The notes: a model not told the origin generated them from the letters alone. Shown: positions 24,481 through 33,194, counted from the stretch's first letter. The stretch is DNA of 42,694 nt from Candidatus Saccharimonadota bacterium (GCA_029260875.1 JAJDCL010000031.1:1-42694), one strand, 5' to 3'. Numbers and translations: made by a program.

Positions 24481-25611
24481 ATGAAGCATTCTACACTTAA
24501 CAAAGACCAAACAGGACTAGTCTCGATCATCGTGACCCTTATTATTATGATCATCTTGACTCTTATAGTTATTGGTTTTGCGCGTATTAGCAGAAGAGAG
24601 CAACAACAAATACTTGACAGGCAATTAAGCGCCCAGGCATTTTACGCAGCCGAAACTGGTGTGAGCGATGCGGTTAAAGTTATGAAAAGTGAGCTTAGAG
24701 ATCCAAGTGCGACCAATCTAAACTTTGATACTGACAGATATGTGGACCAGTGTGAGGGTCCAAATAGTTTTATAACAAAAGGCGGCCTTTCAAACCAAAT
24801 TGGCGGTACAGGCAACACCATATCCTATACCTGCCTGCTTGTTGACCCGGACCCTTTAATGCTGGAATACGGTAATATCGATACTAATGCTTCAAGAATC
24901 GTGCCGGTCTTTGCTAAAGACGGTGGGGCAATACATTCAGTTTCCGTTGGCTGGCAAGATAAATCTGGCGGGAGTGATCTTAACGGGTGTAATGACTCAA
25001 GCACCACTCCGGAATTGCCGGCTACTTGGCCGTCTGATTGCAATACGGGTATGATGCGCGTGGATATTGTACCTGTTGCCGGTAATTCACTTAGTCGCAA
25101 CGCTCTGCTGGATTCTTTATCAACAGTTTATTTATACCCTTGGCCATCAAGCAGTAATAGTGCGACCAACACGGCTTCTTATGTGGGTGGTGGTACTGCC
25201 CGACCTGGATTTGAACGCCAAGGTAGTATTATAAGAGTCAATTGCGGTCCTGGAGCAGTATCAGGGGCTAGTAAACAGTGCAACCTTACTATCACAGGGT
25301 TGCAAAGCTTAAACTCCAACGCTTTTGTGCTCCGTTTGAAGTCTATCTATAAGCCCTCAGTTGCAACCGTTACTGCTACTCGCGGTGCAACCCAACTAGA
25401 ATTAAAATCAGCACAGGCAATGGTTGATGCAACCGGCAAATCTAACGATGTCCTAAGACGCATACAAGTACGTATACCGATAGCAGCAACAGATTTGCCT
25501 TATCCAGAATTTGCACTTGAAACTATAACCAGTCTCTGTAAACGGTTTGCTTTTGCGCCAGGCCAACCTATTGCCTGGGATGGGCGCGAGAACTGTAACC
25601 TACTCGACTAA
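24481..25611 (+). CDS. Minor pilin, PilX/GspK-like
   Basis: 376 aa. N-terminus QTG before LVSIIVTLIIMIILTLIVIG, lacking Glu +5 as in PilX and GspK, then SAQAFYAAETGVSDAVKVM, the PilX N-terminal motif. In pseudopilus tips the Glu-less subunit sits at the very top. The large beta-rich domain has Cys residues likely to form disulfides. Last gene of the pilus region and convergent with xer; I see no clear terminator in the 59-bp gap. Confidence 0.85.
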   Translation: MKHSTLNKDQTGLVSIIVTLIIMIILTLIVIGFARISRREQQQILDRQLSAQAFYAAETGVSDAVKVMKSELRDPSATNLNFDTDRYVDQCEGPNSFITKGGLSNQIGGTGNTISYTCLLVDPDPLMLEYGNIDTNASRIVPVFAKDGGAIHSVSVGWQDKSGGSDLNGCNDSSTTPELPATWPSDCNTGMMRVDIVPVAGNSLSRNALLDSLSTVYLYPWPSSSNSATNTASYVGGGTARPGFERQGSIIRVNCGPGAVSGASKQCNLTITGLQSLNSNAFVLRLKSIYKPSVATVTATRGATQLELKSAQAMVDATGKSNDVLRRIQVRIPIAATDLPYPEFALETITSLCKRFAFAPGQPIAWDGRENCNLLD

Positions 25612-25670
25612 GTCTTGCTCGCCAGAGTTAATTTATGCAAAATACTCCACGATAAACCTAGGGCTATAAC

Positions 25671-26579
25671 TTACTTGTGATGAAATTTTTCATGAACCGA
25701 TTTTAAATGTGGGTCAGTAACGTGCGTATATATCTGGGTTGTCGAAATATTACTATGTCCTAGCAATGCTTGAACTGAGCGCAAGTCGGCCCCGTTCATT
25801 AAAAGGTCGGTAGCGAATGAATGCCTAAGAGTGTGAGGGCTTACATGCTTAGTTATCCCGGCAAGTAATGCATATCTAGCAACCATTCGCTGCACGCTTC
25901 TGGCGGTTAGCCTGTGATAATTACCAGTGGTATCAACCGATTTGCGCCCACTATAGCGTACAAAAAGCGGCTTCGTTGTATCTTGGCGCTTGTCTATATA
26001 TTGCTGAAGCCAGTGAGCGGCCCCCTCGCTAATATAAATAGGGCGGTCCTTTTGTCCTTTGCCACGCACCGTAAACTCTCTACGCTTGAGATTTATATGG
26101 TCCTTATCCAGGCTTACGAGCTCGGATACACGTAGACCAGAAGAAAAGAGGAGCTCTAATATTGCCCGATCTCGCAGGCCGGGCATAGTGTCAATCTTGG
26201 GCTGAGCAAACAGGAGTTCTAGCTCCTCGGGGGTTAGAAAAGTTACTTGTTTTCTGTGAGCGCGGGCCAGCTCGATTTTGTCCGCGGGCAGTGCAGCGAT
26301 ATCGTGCTTGGCGCAGAATTTTAGAAAGCTGCGCAGGGCAATGAGATGGTAATTTTGAGTAGTTTTTTGTAACTCGTCGCTTATGTTTGAGCCCAAACGG
26401 TTAAGCCAGAGGCGCCATTTGCGCACTAGCTCTGCATCAATCTCGCTAACCTTAATTTCTCCTGCAAAATCTATCAATCGTGTTAGGTAATGATCGTAAT
26501 TTTCAATGGTTTTTTGCGAGCGATTTTGCTCAATTTCCATATATTCCAGGAAGTCGGTCTTAGCTTTTGAAAACAACAT
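25671..26579 (-). CDS. xerC: Tyrosine recombinase XerC/XerD type
   Basis: 302 aa from ATG 26579. N-terminal SAM-like core-binding domain (about 5-90) and a catalytic domain with the full set R (SGLRVSELVSLD), K (VRGKGQKDRP), H-x-x-R (SPHTLRHSFATDLL), H (LLGHSNISTTQIY) and Y (IYTHV). It resolves chromosome dimers at dif with FtsK, encoded at 248. GTG 26597 and ATG 26585 are alternative in-frame starts, but a TACAAT box (26591-26586) makes 26579 the likely leaderless start. XerC and XerD cannot be told apart here; the genome may have just one. Confidence 0.92.
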   Translation of the reverse strand: MLFSKAKTDFLEYMEIEQNRSQKTIENYDHYLTRLIDFAGEIKVSEIDAELVRKWRLWLNRLGSNISDELQKTTQNYHLIALRSFLKFCAKHDIAALPADKIELARAHRKQVTFLTPEELELLFAQPKIDTMPGLRDRAILELLFSSGLRVSELVSLDKDHINLKRREFTVRGKGQKDRPIYISEGAAHWLQQYIDKRQDTTKPLFVRYSGRKSVDTTGNYHRLTARSVQRMVARYALLAGITKHVSPHTLRHSFATDLLMNGADLRSVQALLGHSNISTTQIYTHVTDPHLKSVHEKFHHK

Positions 26580-26585
26580 AACCAT

Positions 26586-26591
26586 ATTGTA
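26586..26591 (-). promoter_or_regulatory. -10 box for leaderless xer mRNA
   Basis: TACAAT on the minus strand, 6 nt before ATG 26579. An ACACC-AA-GGTGT inverted repeat lies just upstream (near 26600-26612). No strong -35. Confidence 0.4.
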
Positions 26592-26674
26592 CGACACACC
26601 AAGGTGTATTGCTCATAAAGAAAGAGTTATGTGTGACCCCAACGAAACGCGTAGCTATTCGGTGGCTTATGGGC

Positions 26675-26680
26675 TATACT
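26675..26680 (+). promoter_or_regulatory. -10 box for ndk
   Basis: TATACT; the transcript would start near 26687 and carry a 31-nt leader with TTTGGAG before ATG 26718. The -35 region is weak. Confidence 0.4.
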
Positions 26681-26717
26681 TTGTGCAAATACTTACCTAC
26701 AAATATTTGGAGAATAT

Positions 26718-27227
26718 ATGGAACGAACCCTTGTTGTGTTTAAGCCTGATGCTGTAAAGCGAGCAATTGTCGGAGAAATCTTAACGCGTTTTGAGCGCGC
26801 AGGCCTTAAAATTGTCGGCCAAAAAATGTTGCGCCCTGATTACGATCATTACTATCATCATTACGAGAAGATTGGCAAAATGGTTTCACGACGTGGCGAA
26901 AAGGCTTTCAGCGTGACGCTGGAAATGATGCAACAGGGCCCGGTGATTGCCGTTGTGCTTGAAGGCATTGAGGCGGTTAGCTTGGTGCGAAAGATGGTTG
27001 GCACTACTGAGCCCAAGGAAGCACTTCCAGGTACAATTAGAGGGGACTACGCTCATATGAGTTTTAGCCACGCCGACAAAGAAGGTGTAGGTGTCCCCAA
27101 TCTCATACACGCATCTGGTGATCTAGAAGAAGCTAATTCTGAAATTGCCCATTGGTTTTCCGAAAGTGAGCTGTTTGATTACGATACCGTTCACGAGACT
27201 CATACTCAGGTCAAGCGCCCCAAGTAA
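26718..27227 (+). CDS. ndk: Nucleoside diphosphate kinase
   Basis: 169 aa, transfers the gamma phosphate among NTPs and NDPs. VVFKPDAVKRAIVGEIL near the start, then VVLEGIEAVSLVRKMVG, and catalytic His131 in NLIHASGD. It is longer than the usual 130-150 residues because of an insertion before the active site (IRGDYAHMSFSHADKEGVGV) of about 13-15 residues and a C-terminal extension. RBS GGAG 5 nt before ATG. A minus-strand tRNA-Arg begins 1 nt after its stop. Confidence 0.96.
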   Translation: MERTLVVFKPDAVKRAIVGEILTRFERAGLKIVGQKMLRPDYDHYYHHYEKIGKMVSRRGEKAFSVTLEMMQQGPVIAVVLEGIEAVSLVRKMVGTTEPKEALPGTIRGDYAHMSFSHADKEGVGVPNLIHASGDLEEANSEIAHWFSESELFDYDTVHETHTQVKRPK

Positions 27228-27228
27228 T

Positions 27229-27303
27229 TGGTATCCCCGAGAGGAATCGAACCTCTATCTGCTCCTTAGGACGGAGTTATTCTATCCGTTGAACTACGGG
27301 GAC
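27229..27303 (-). tRNA. tRNA-Arg (anticodon CCT)
   Basis: Cloverleaf on the minus strand: acceptor GTCCCCG/CGGGGAT, anticodon loop GTCCTAA (anticodon CCT, reads AGG), T arm AGAGG-TTCGATT-CCTCT, discriminator A and encoded CCA (27231-27229). The first anticodon-stem pair is an A-C mismatch. Confidence 0.93.
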
Positions 27304-27314
27304 GAATCACGCTC

Positions 27315-27320
27315 AGTATA
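27315..27320 (-). promoter_or_regulatory. -10 box of tRNA-Arg
   Basis: TATACT on the minus strand, 11 nt before the tRNA 5' end, with TTATGA 17 bp further upstream as a fair -35. Confidence 0.5.
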
Positions 27321-27464
27321 GCGTAAAACACCTGTCGTCATAACCCTTAACTTAGTCCACTCTGTTGGGGTAGTGTTATGGCGTGGAAAAACTTAACCAC
27401 CAACTCTTAAATGTAGTGTTTATTCTGTTGCATTTGCTATGAAGGCCAGATAACCTTAAGACGT

Positions 27465-28043
27465 ATGGTTCAGCAGAAAAAAACAGCTACACAAAAAGCA
27501 TCCGAGCCAAGACTGAAGTATTTTGATGATCAGCTTGATGATGAAGAGGTTTTGTTTGTATTCAGGAGGCATCCGGTTGTGATGCGTCGCGGGTTGATTT
27601 TAGGCATGTTGGCTGTGTTGGGTGGCACCATCCCAGCTCTACTTAAGCCTGAATTTATCTATTTTTATGGGGGTCTAGGCGCAGGATTGTTGCTAGGTCT
27701 AGTTTTGTTCTTCCCATCGTGGCTGTCCTGGTACTACAGTGTGTTTATTGTCACCAACCAGCGTTTTATTCAAATTACACAGAAGGGGCTGTTCCATCGA
27801 AGCGTCTCGGATTTAGGCCTACAACACATCCAAACAGTTAATTATGAGGTTAATGGTTTGCAGGAAACTATACTAGGCTTTGGTACAATAGTGATACAGA
27901 CTTACATGGGTGACTTATTCATCCGCGACGTGAACCATCCTGCCAAGACGCAAAAGAAGGTATCCGACATCATGCGCAAGGAAGGCATCGTAGCTGCAAA
28001 TTATCCTCAAAACATGGAGCCAATAGAAGATGAAAAGACCTAG
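27465..28043 (+). CDS. Membrane protein with bacterial PH domain (bPH2/YdbS-like)
   Basis: 192 aa. Two membrane helices (about 43-62 and 66-90, VLGGTIPALL and YGGLGAGLLLGLVLFF), then a bPH2-type domain: YYSVFIVTNQRFIQITQKGL, LGLQHIQTVNYEVNGLQETI, FGTIVIQTYMG. Function unknown for the family; membrane-surface binding is likely. The 3' end overlaps the parvulin gene by 14 nt, so the pair is co-expressed and may act together in envelope protein handling. Confidence 0.82.
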   Translation: MVQQKKTATQKASEPRLKYFDDQLDDEEVLFVFRRHPVVMRRGLILGMLAVLGGTIPALLKPEFIYFYGGLGAGLLLGLVLFFPSWLSWYYSVFIVTNQRFIQITQKGLFHRSVSDLGLQHIQTVNYEVNGLQETILGFGTIVIQTYMGDLFIRDVNHPAKTQKKVSDIMRKEGIVAANYPQNMEPIEDEKT

Positions 28044-29127
28044 AATTAAACATATCGTCACTAAACGGCGCAGACGCAGGGAGGGCAACCCTGAGTTTTT
28101 GCCTAAAGCTGAATCAGTACCACGCATTACTAACGAAACAGTAGCTGCTCATCGCGAAGAGGTTCTGTCTAGCGCTAGAAAGTATATTTATCCGTTGCAG
28201 CACTCAAAGCATCGTATTGTGGTTATATCGGTTACATTATTCATTGTCATGATTGTAGGCTTTTTTACCTACAGTACGCTTGCGTTATACAGATATCAGT
28301 CGTCCTCTACATTTGTGTATCGCGTAACACAAGTTGTTCCATTTCCGATTGCCCGGACCGGAGGGCGCTTTGTGGCCTACGAAAACTATTTGTTTGAACT
28401 GCGCCATTACATGCATTATTACGAAAACCAACAAGAGCTAGACTTTGAGACAGAAGCTGGCCAAAAACAACTAGCCGAATACAAAAGACGCGCCCTAGAT
28501 AAAGTAGTCAACGATGCATACATCAAACAATTAGCTGACCAGAATAACCTAAGCGTCAGCAACCAAGAAGTCGATGATCAACTGAAGATTGTTCGTGCTC
28601 AAAATCGAATAGGCAACAACGAAAATGTGTTTGAGGATGTTTTGAAGAATTTCTGGGGTTGGTCGGTAGATGACTTTAAGCGTAGCTTACGACAGCAACT
28701 TCTCACGCAAAAGGTGTTAGCGACACTAGACACCGAAACCAACCAAAGGGCTATGGAAGCTTTGCAAGAGCTGCAAGCTGGGGCAGACTTTGCTGAGATG
28801 GCAAAGAAATATTCCAATGATCTGGCGACCAAGGAGGTGGGCGGGGAATTTCCTAGCCCTGTTGGACGCTCCGCACCGGAACTGACGGCACAAACGACGG
28901 AAGCGCTTTTCGCGCTGCAGCCTGGACAAATTTCAGAAGTGATCAACATAGGTTATGCGCTGGAAATCCTTAAGGCTATAGAAAAGACTTCGGATCGCGT
29001 ACGTGGCGCACACATCTTATTTAACTTCAAAGACATTAACGTCTACATAAATGACCTCAAAGAGCAACAAAAAGCCCGTACTTATATCACATTGCCCGCA
29101 AGCGAGGACCTAACACCACCCCAGTAA
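28030..29127 (+). CDS. Membrane-anchored parvulin-type peptidyl-prolyl isomerase (PrsA/SurA-like)
   Basis: 365 aa. Basic cytoplasmic N-terminus, one membrane helix (about 60-83, IVVISVTLFIVMIVGFFTYS), a SurA-N-like helical chaperone region (about 110-230) and a parvulin domain (about 240-345: ADFAEMAKKYSNDLATKEVG, GEFPSPVGRS, ALFALQPGQISEVINI). It would fold exported proteins outside the membrane, replacing the lipoprotein PrsA. Client proteins may include the secreted pilus parts. Overlaps the PH-domain gene. Confidence 0.88.
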   Translation: MKRPRIKHIVTKRRRRREGNPEFLPKAESVPRITNETVAAHREEVLSSARKYIYPLQHSKHRIVVISVTLFIVMIVGFFTYSTLALYRYQSSSTFVYRVTQVVPFPIARTGGRFVAYENYLFELRHYMHYYENQQELDFETEAGQKQLAEYKRRALDKVVNDAYIKQLADQNNLSVSNQEVDDQLKIVRAQNRIGNNENVFEDVLKNFWGWSVDDFKRSLRQQLLTQKVLATLDTETNQRAMEALQELQAGADFAEMAKKYSNDLATKEVGGEFPSPVGRSAPELTAQTTEALFALQPGQISEVINIGYALEILKAIEKTSDRVRGAHILFNFKDINVYINDLKEQQKARTYITLPASEDLTPPQ

Positions 29128-29199
29128 GCTATCGGCGGAAACGAGCTACCTTGCAGGCAGCTGATTTTCCGTAACCTATAAAAACGGGGCTGTGTGGAG

Positions 29200-29997
29200 C
29201 TATTCTAAATCTGGGGCTCCTTCTACAGCACCATAAAATGCCGGCGAATCACCTTCGAATAATCCCCACATCTGATCTCCGTAAGAGTAGTGCCAAAATT
29301 CATATGGGTGATTGGCGAAACCCTGATCCTGCATTGCCCAGTACAACACCCTCCTTATGCTGCGCGCTGCAAGGTTGACCGGGGGTCCCTCCACAGAACC
29401 ATAGCCTTCATAATAGTCCGTTGCAGACACGAGTGGATTGCCACGTATGTGGCCAAAATTTATAGCAGAGCCATCTTCTCTAACTAGGTCAACGTCAACT
29501 GCTCCACCTGTCATGTGTGGTGTGGGCGAGGACAAATCGTCAGTTGGTCGGCCAATGACCTTAGGTAATTCTTCTTCTATCTGTCGATCAGACCAGTCTG
29601 GGTTGGCTTCCTTTAGCAATTTAGGCCAAACAACACTGAATAAGTGTGCTTGTAGTCCATGAGATCGAAGAGCGTCTTTCACTGTCAGCTTTGCATGACC
29701 ACCAAGTTCTCGTGTTAATTTTTCGTAACCCCAGAGCACACCTTTTGCATTACTTAGCTTTTCGGCAACTGTGCGACGAACCAGTAGCTCTGGGTTTATA
29801 CCCGGTATTGGTGTACCCGTAGCTCTGTTTGGTTTACTGTAATAACTCGTACCCTCAATACCGTATTCAGAAAGCGGAACCAAGGGTTCATTGTAACGGG
29901 GATCCCTAGTATCAATAGGAAAACTTCTGTACCGATTCTTGATTGCGCGCAGTTCACTTAGATCAGGTACTTGCCTGTCCAAATATACAACACTCAT
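29200..29997 (-). CDS. D-alanyl-D-alanine dipeptidase-like protein (VanX/DdpX, M15D)
   Basis: 265 aa from ATG 29997. Zinc ligands fit M15 peptidases: His and Asp in TPHMTGGAVDVDL, then catalytic Glu and His in EFWHYSYGDQMW (EWWH family motif). The upstream in-frame ATG (30069) would add residues and overlap a leaderless promoter TGC-TATTGT at 30011-30006, so the shorter form is more likely. VanX cuts D-Ala-D-Ala from peptidoglycan precursors; in a host-dependent organism a role in salvaging host wall peptides is possible. No signal peptide is evident, so it may act in the cytoplasm. Confidence 0.85.
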   Translation of the reverse strand: MSVVYLDRQVPDLSELRAIKNRYRSFPIDTRDPRYNEPLVPLSEYGIEGTSYYSKPNRATGTPIPGINPELLVRRTVAEKLSNAKGVLWGYEKLTRELGGHAKLTVKDALRSHGLQAHLFSVVWPKLLKEANPDWSDRQIEEELPKVIGRPTDDLSSPTPHMTGGAVDVDLVREDGSAINFGHIRGNPLVSATDYYEGYGSVEGPPVNLAARSIRRVLYWAMQDQGFANHPYEFWHYSYGDQMWGLFEGDSPAFYGAVEGAPDLE

Positions 29998-30005
29998 AAA
30001 TGTAG

Positions 30006-30011
30006 ACAATA
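30006..30011 (-). promoter_or_regulatory. Extended -10 (TGC-TATTGT) of the dipeptidase gene
   Basis: Ends 8 nt before ATG 29997 on the minus strand, predicting leaderless mRNA. Confidence 0.4.
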
Positions 30012-30114
30012 GCATAAAATGTAACATTGTCCACTCGTGCGTCCGGGTAATGTTAACGTGTTGGTACAAGAATTAAGGTTTTTTCGTTTAGGATTTTTGA
30101 TTAATGGCTCGGTT

Positions 30115-30192
30115 TGGCGGGCCCGACCGGATTCGAACCGGCGATCTCCTCCGTGACAGGGAGGCGTGATAGGCCGACTTCACTACGAGCCC
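30115..30192 (-). tRNA. tRNA-Asp (anticodon GTC)
   Basis: Minus strand. Acceptor GGGCTCG/CGGGCCC, anticodon stem CCTCC-CTGTCAC-GGAGG (anticodon GTC), T arm CCGG-TTCGAAT-CCGG, discriminator G and encoded CCA (30117-30115). Confidence 0.95.
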
Positions 30193-30318
30193 ATCAAACT
30201 GAGTCATTAAAATAATAATTTGTTAAGGTGCCCGATTGGGTATCGCCTCGCAATTGCCTCGCTGCTTGGTAAAATTATGTAAGTAGATTTTACCTCCGCG
30301 GTTTCGTCCGACGAATCA

Positions 30319-30371
30319 GCGATCTCCTCTGCGCCCGTGGTCGCGTGATAGGCCGACTTCACTACGAGCCC
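30319..30371 (-). pseudogene. Decayed partial copy of tRNA-Asp
   Basis: 30343-30371 is identical over 29 nt to 30164-30192 (acceptor 5' strand, D arm and start of the anticodon stem of tRNA-Asp), and 30319-30329 repeats another 11 nt (30141-30151). The anticodon stem-loop between them and the T arm and 3' acceptor strand are lost; the minus-strand 3' side instead forms a short TTCGTC/GACGAA hairpin. It cannot fold as a tRNA. It lies just upstream of the intact gene. Confidence 0.75.
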
Positions 30372-30453
30372 GTATTTGGCCTAGGACTGATTTAGACAAA
30401 GTTCAGAATACCAGCCACAGGGGTAAAAAGCAACATTGCAAGAGAGGGTTTGC

Positions 30454-30459
30454 TATAAT
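30454..30459 (+). promoter_or_regulatory. Extended -10 (TGC-TATAAT) of the tRNA-Thr/tRNA-Gly unit
   Basis: Fifteen nt before the tRNA-Thr 5' end. No clear -35. Confidence 0.55.
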
Positions 30460-30473
30460 CACTCAGTAATTTC

Positions 30474-30550
30474 GCCGAAGTAGCTCAGTTGGCCAGAGCA
30501 CCGCTTTCGTAAAGCGGGGGTCGCGGGTTCGATTCCCGCCTTCGGCTCCA
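30474..30550 (+). tRNA. tRNA-Thr (anticodon CGT)
   Basis: Acceptor GCCGAAG/CTTCGGC, anticodon stem CCGCT-TTCGTAA-AGCGG (anticodon CGT, reads ACG), T arm GCGGG-TTCGATT-CCCGC, discriminator T, encoded CCA. Confidence 0.95.
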
Positions 30551-30551
30551 T

Positions 30552-30625
30552 GCGAGATTAGTACAGTGGTAGTATATCTGCTTCCCAAGCAGGAGACGCC
30601 AGTTCGATCCTGGTATCTCGCACCA
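30552..30625 (+). tRNA. tRNA-Gly (anticodon CCC)
   Basis: Acceptor GCGAGAT/ATCTCGC, anticodon stem TCTGC-TTCCCAA-GCAGG (anticodon CCC, reads GGG), T arm CCAG-TTCGATC-CTGG, discriminator A and encoded CCA. It begins one nt after tRNA-Thr, so both are on one transcript. No T-rich terminator follows. Confidence 0.94.
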
Positions 30626-30801
30626 ATAACTAAGTGATAAGGCAAAACGAGAGCTGCCGTTAGTAACTCTGAAGACAGTTTTCCGATACAGCGTACTTTT
30701 TGCAAGGAAGTCGTCGGGACGTAGGATTCGGCTCTGAAATCGAGCAGCCCCGCAGTCTATATTACTTTCAACTTTTCACTTTAACCTTTAAACTAATAGA
30801 G

Positions 30802-31155
30802 ATGCCAGTCCCCAAAAAATTTTTGCACGACCGTACAATTTTGCTGCTATTAAGCGTTAATGCTTTTTTGACCGTTTTATGTGGCTTATTGATTGTGTTG
30901 AACCTAGAACCCGAGCAGGGCGCCAACTATATCGTTCAGTATCGTTCTAATCTAGGGTTTGACGAATATAAACTCGGTACGTCTAGTGGCATAACGGGCT
31001 TTATCTTGTTTTCTGTGTTTGTTTTGGTTTTTCACACGTTTCTTAGTAAGCGCGTTTACCATCTTAGGAGGCATTTTTCGATTGCGATCCTAGGCCTGGG
31101 GCTGCTTCTTCATGTGTTAGCTCTGATAGTTAGTAATGAGCTGCTCAACTTCTAA
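30802..31155 (+). CDS. Small three-helix membrane protein, unknown
   Basis: 117 aa from ATG 30802; the preceding in-frame part has the look of non-coding DNA. Hydrophobic helices at about 12-33, 64-84 and 90-112. A TAAACT box 7 nt before the ATG suggests leaderless transcription. It ends 18 nt before the glycosyltransferase, so it may be a partner of that enzyme. Family not recognised. Confidence 0.7.
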   Translation: MPVPKKFLHDRTILLLLSVNAFLTVLCGLLIVLNLEPEQGANYIVQYRSNLGFDEYKLGTSSGITGFILFSVFVLVFHTFLSKRVYHLRRHFSIAILGLGLLLHVLALIVSNELLNF

Positions 31156-31173
31156 CCCAATAGGTCACAGATA

Positions 31174-32784
31174 ATGAAAAACATAGAGATTCCATACGTA
31201 AACGAACGTGGCAAGCGCTATAGATTTTTTGAGATTTTGCCGGGCATGCTCAGTTGGACCATACTAATCCTGCCCGCTATCCTGAGCCTCATCAGCCCGA
31301 TAATTACTATATTTTTTATTATTGCCTATCTGTTAATGTGGTTCGTGAAGTCGATTGCGTTAAATCTTAGGGTAATGCAGGGTTACCGTACATTGAAGCG
31401 ACAAATGAAGCTGCCGTGGCAGCAAATGCTTAAAGAACTTGTGTCGGGCAAGGTGGAACAGCCTGATAGCCATATACCAACGTGGCATTATGAAAATATC
31501 AAACGCATCCAGGAAGCGCCAAGCCCCATAAAGGTCAATGAGATTGTTCATGCGCTTATAGTTGCCGCCTATAATGAAAGTATAGAGATACTAGAACCCA
31601 CTATCAAAGCGATACTGGATTCGGAGTACGATATGCAAAACGTGGTTTTGGTTATGGCTTACGAGGCTCGTAACGGTGCTCAATCAGAATCAGCAATCCA
31701 GTCATTGTTAACTAAGTATGGTCACAAGTTCAAGTATGCAATGGCGGTTAAGCACCCGGCGGATATGCCTGGCGAGGTAATAGGTAAAGGAGGGAATATT
31801 ACATATGCGGCTCACGCGCTAGCGAAATGGCTTCATAAACAGCAGATAAACCCTATGAATGTTATCGTAACTACCCTAGACTCCGATAACCGGCCACACC
31901 CCAAATATCTAGCTGCTCTCAGTTATGTTTACGCTATGGTTCCAGAGCCGACCAAGATATCTTTTCAGCCGATTACTATGTACACCAACAACATCTGGGA
32001 TGCGCCAGCACCAATGCGTGTGATTGCCACGGGCAGCTCGTTTTGGAACGTCGTTATGTCCATGCGCCAACATCTCATTCGGAACTTTTCGGCTCACGCC
32101 CAAAGCATGCAAACGTTGATTGACACTGATTATTGGAGTGTCCGAACAATAGTAGAAGATGGGCATCAATTTTGGCGTACGTACTTCCGCTATGACGGTA
32201 ATCACGATGTCTATCCTATATATCTACCGATTTATCAAGACGCCGTACTGTCTAACACCTATAGAAAAACCCTCAAAGCACAGTTCATCCAGTTAAGACG
32301 CTGGGCTTGGGGGGCTTCAGATGTGGCCTATGTGGCAGAAATGGGATTTTTCCGGCATAACCGAGTGCCCAAACTTGATTTATGGTTTAAGTTCCTCAGA
32401 CTACTTGAGGGCCATGTTAGCTGGGCCACAGCGCCTCTTATATTGGCCTTCGCGGCCTTCATACCGTCAACAGTGAACCCAGATAGTTTTGCCGCACAGC
32501 AACTACCTATTATAGCGAGCAGAATTCAAACAATTGCTCTAGCGGGTATCTTAGTTACACTGTTTCTGAGCCTTAAGATGCTACCCCCTAAACCACGTCG
32601 CTATAAGAAGCACCGTACGCTTTTTATGGTTCTGCAGTGGGTGCTTCTGCCAGTCACAACAATACTTTATAACGCTTTATCGGCCCTTTATTCCCAGACG
32701 CGTCTAATGTTTGGAAGATATCTGGACAAATTTGACGTAACTGATAAAGCAGTTGTCACCGAGAACAAACAAAAAATATTATAG
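31174..32784 (+). CDS. Membrane family-2 glycosyltransferase (cellulose-synthase-like)
   Basis: 536 aa. Membrane helices at about 24-42 and 44-62, and again at about 420-440 and 447-470. The GT2 core has ALIVAAYNES near 128-137, the DxD motif D236-S-D238, ED (E328-D329) in the place of the TED motif, and QxxRW at Q373-W377. These four landmarks define processive GT2 synthases. It would polymerise or attach a sugar for a surface glycan; the sugar cannot be read from the sequence. The 117-aa membrane protein precedes it. The 3' end faces nrdR with a 5-bp gap. Confidence 0.88.
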   Translation: MKNIEIPYVNERGKRYRFFEILPGMLSWTILILPAILSLISPIITIFFIIAYLLMWFVKSIALNLRVMQGYRTLKRQMKLPWQQMLKELVSGKVEQPDSHIPTWHYENIKRIQEAPSPIKVNEIVHALIVAAYNESIEILEPTIKAILDSEYDMQNVVLVMAYEARNGAQSESAIQSLLTKYGHKFKYAMAVKHPADMPGEVIGKGGNITYAAHALAKWLHKQQINPMNVIVTTLDSDNRPHPKYLAALSYVYAMVPEPTKISFQPITMYTNNIWDAPAPMRVIATGSSFWNVVMSMRQHLIRNFSAHAQSMQTLIDTDYWSVRTIVEDGHQFWRTYFRYDGNHDVYPIYLPIYQDAVLSNTYRKTLKAQFIQLRRWAWGASDVAYVAEMGFFRHNRVPKLDLWFKFLRLLEGHVSWATAPLILAFAAFIPSTVNPDSFAAQQLPIIASRIQTIALAGILVTLFLSLKMLPPKPRRYKKHRTLFMVLQWVLLPVTTILYNALSALYSQTRLMFGRYLDKFDVTDKAVVTENKQKIL

Positions 32785-32789
32785 TCACC

Positions 32790-33194
32790 CTATTTCAAGG
32801 GGTGGAAAGCTTGATAATGTGTAGCTGCCACTTTATCAAAACGGCTTAAGGTCACATAAACTATCCTAACAACACGGTCTCTATCAACCACCGCATCCGT
32901 CAGCTGTTTATAAAGCGTGCCTAAAATAGTATTTGTGACGCCCTCTGCGTCGCTCAGAGCCGTTTTGCGATGACGCAAGCTGTCATAGACACTTAACAGT
33001 AATTTATCGCGTGAAAAGGGCTCGAGGCTTGTCGCCCGTTTAAAGACCACACTACCCCTTAAGTCAATTATTTCTGTAGTTGTGAAGATACTCTTACAGT
33101 TATCGCAACGGCGTCTTCTCCAGGTGCTGTTTGAACGCCGTTGTGGCCTGGAGTTGATAACTCGAGTCCTACCACCACAATATATACATACCAT
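32790..33194 (-). CDS. nrdR: Transcriptional repressor NrdR
   Basis: 134 aa, slightly shorter than usual (150). Zinc ribbon with C3, C6, C30 and C33 and RRRRCDNCKSIFTTTE, then an ATP-cone domain (VVFKRATSLEPFSRDKLLLS to about 130). It senses (d)ATP and represses ribonucleotide reductase genes through NrdR boxes. No nrd genes lie in the window. Its start codon overlaps a palindrome that fits the NrdR box core, pointing to autoregulation. Likely leader only about 20 nt, without Shine-Dalgarno. Confidence 0.94.
   Translation of the reverse strand: MVCIYCGGRTRVINSRPQRRSNSTWRRRRCDNCKSIFTTTEIIDLRGSVVFKRATSLEPFSRDKLLLSVYDSLRHRKTALSDAEGVTNTILGTLYKQLTDAVVDRDRVVRIVYVTLSRFDKVAATHYQAFHPLK

Noticed and set aside
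30319-30371. Second functional tRNA-Asp
   Set aside because: Anticodon arm, T arm and 3' acceptor strand do not match or pair.
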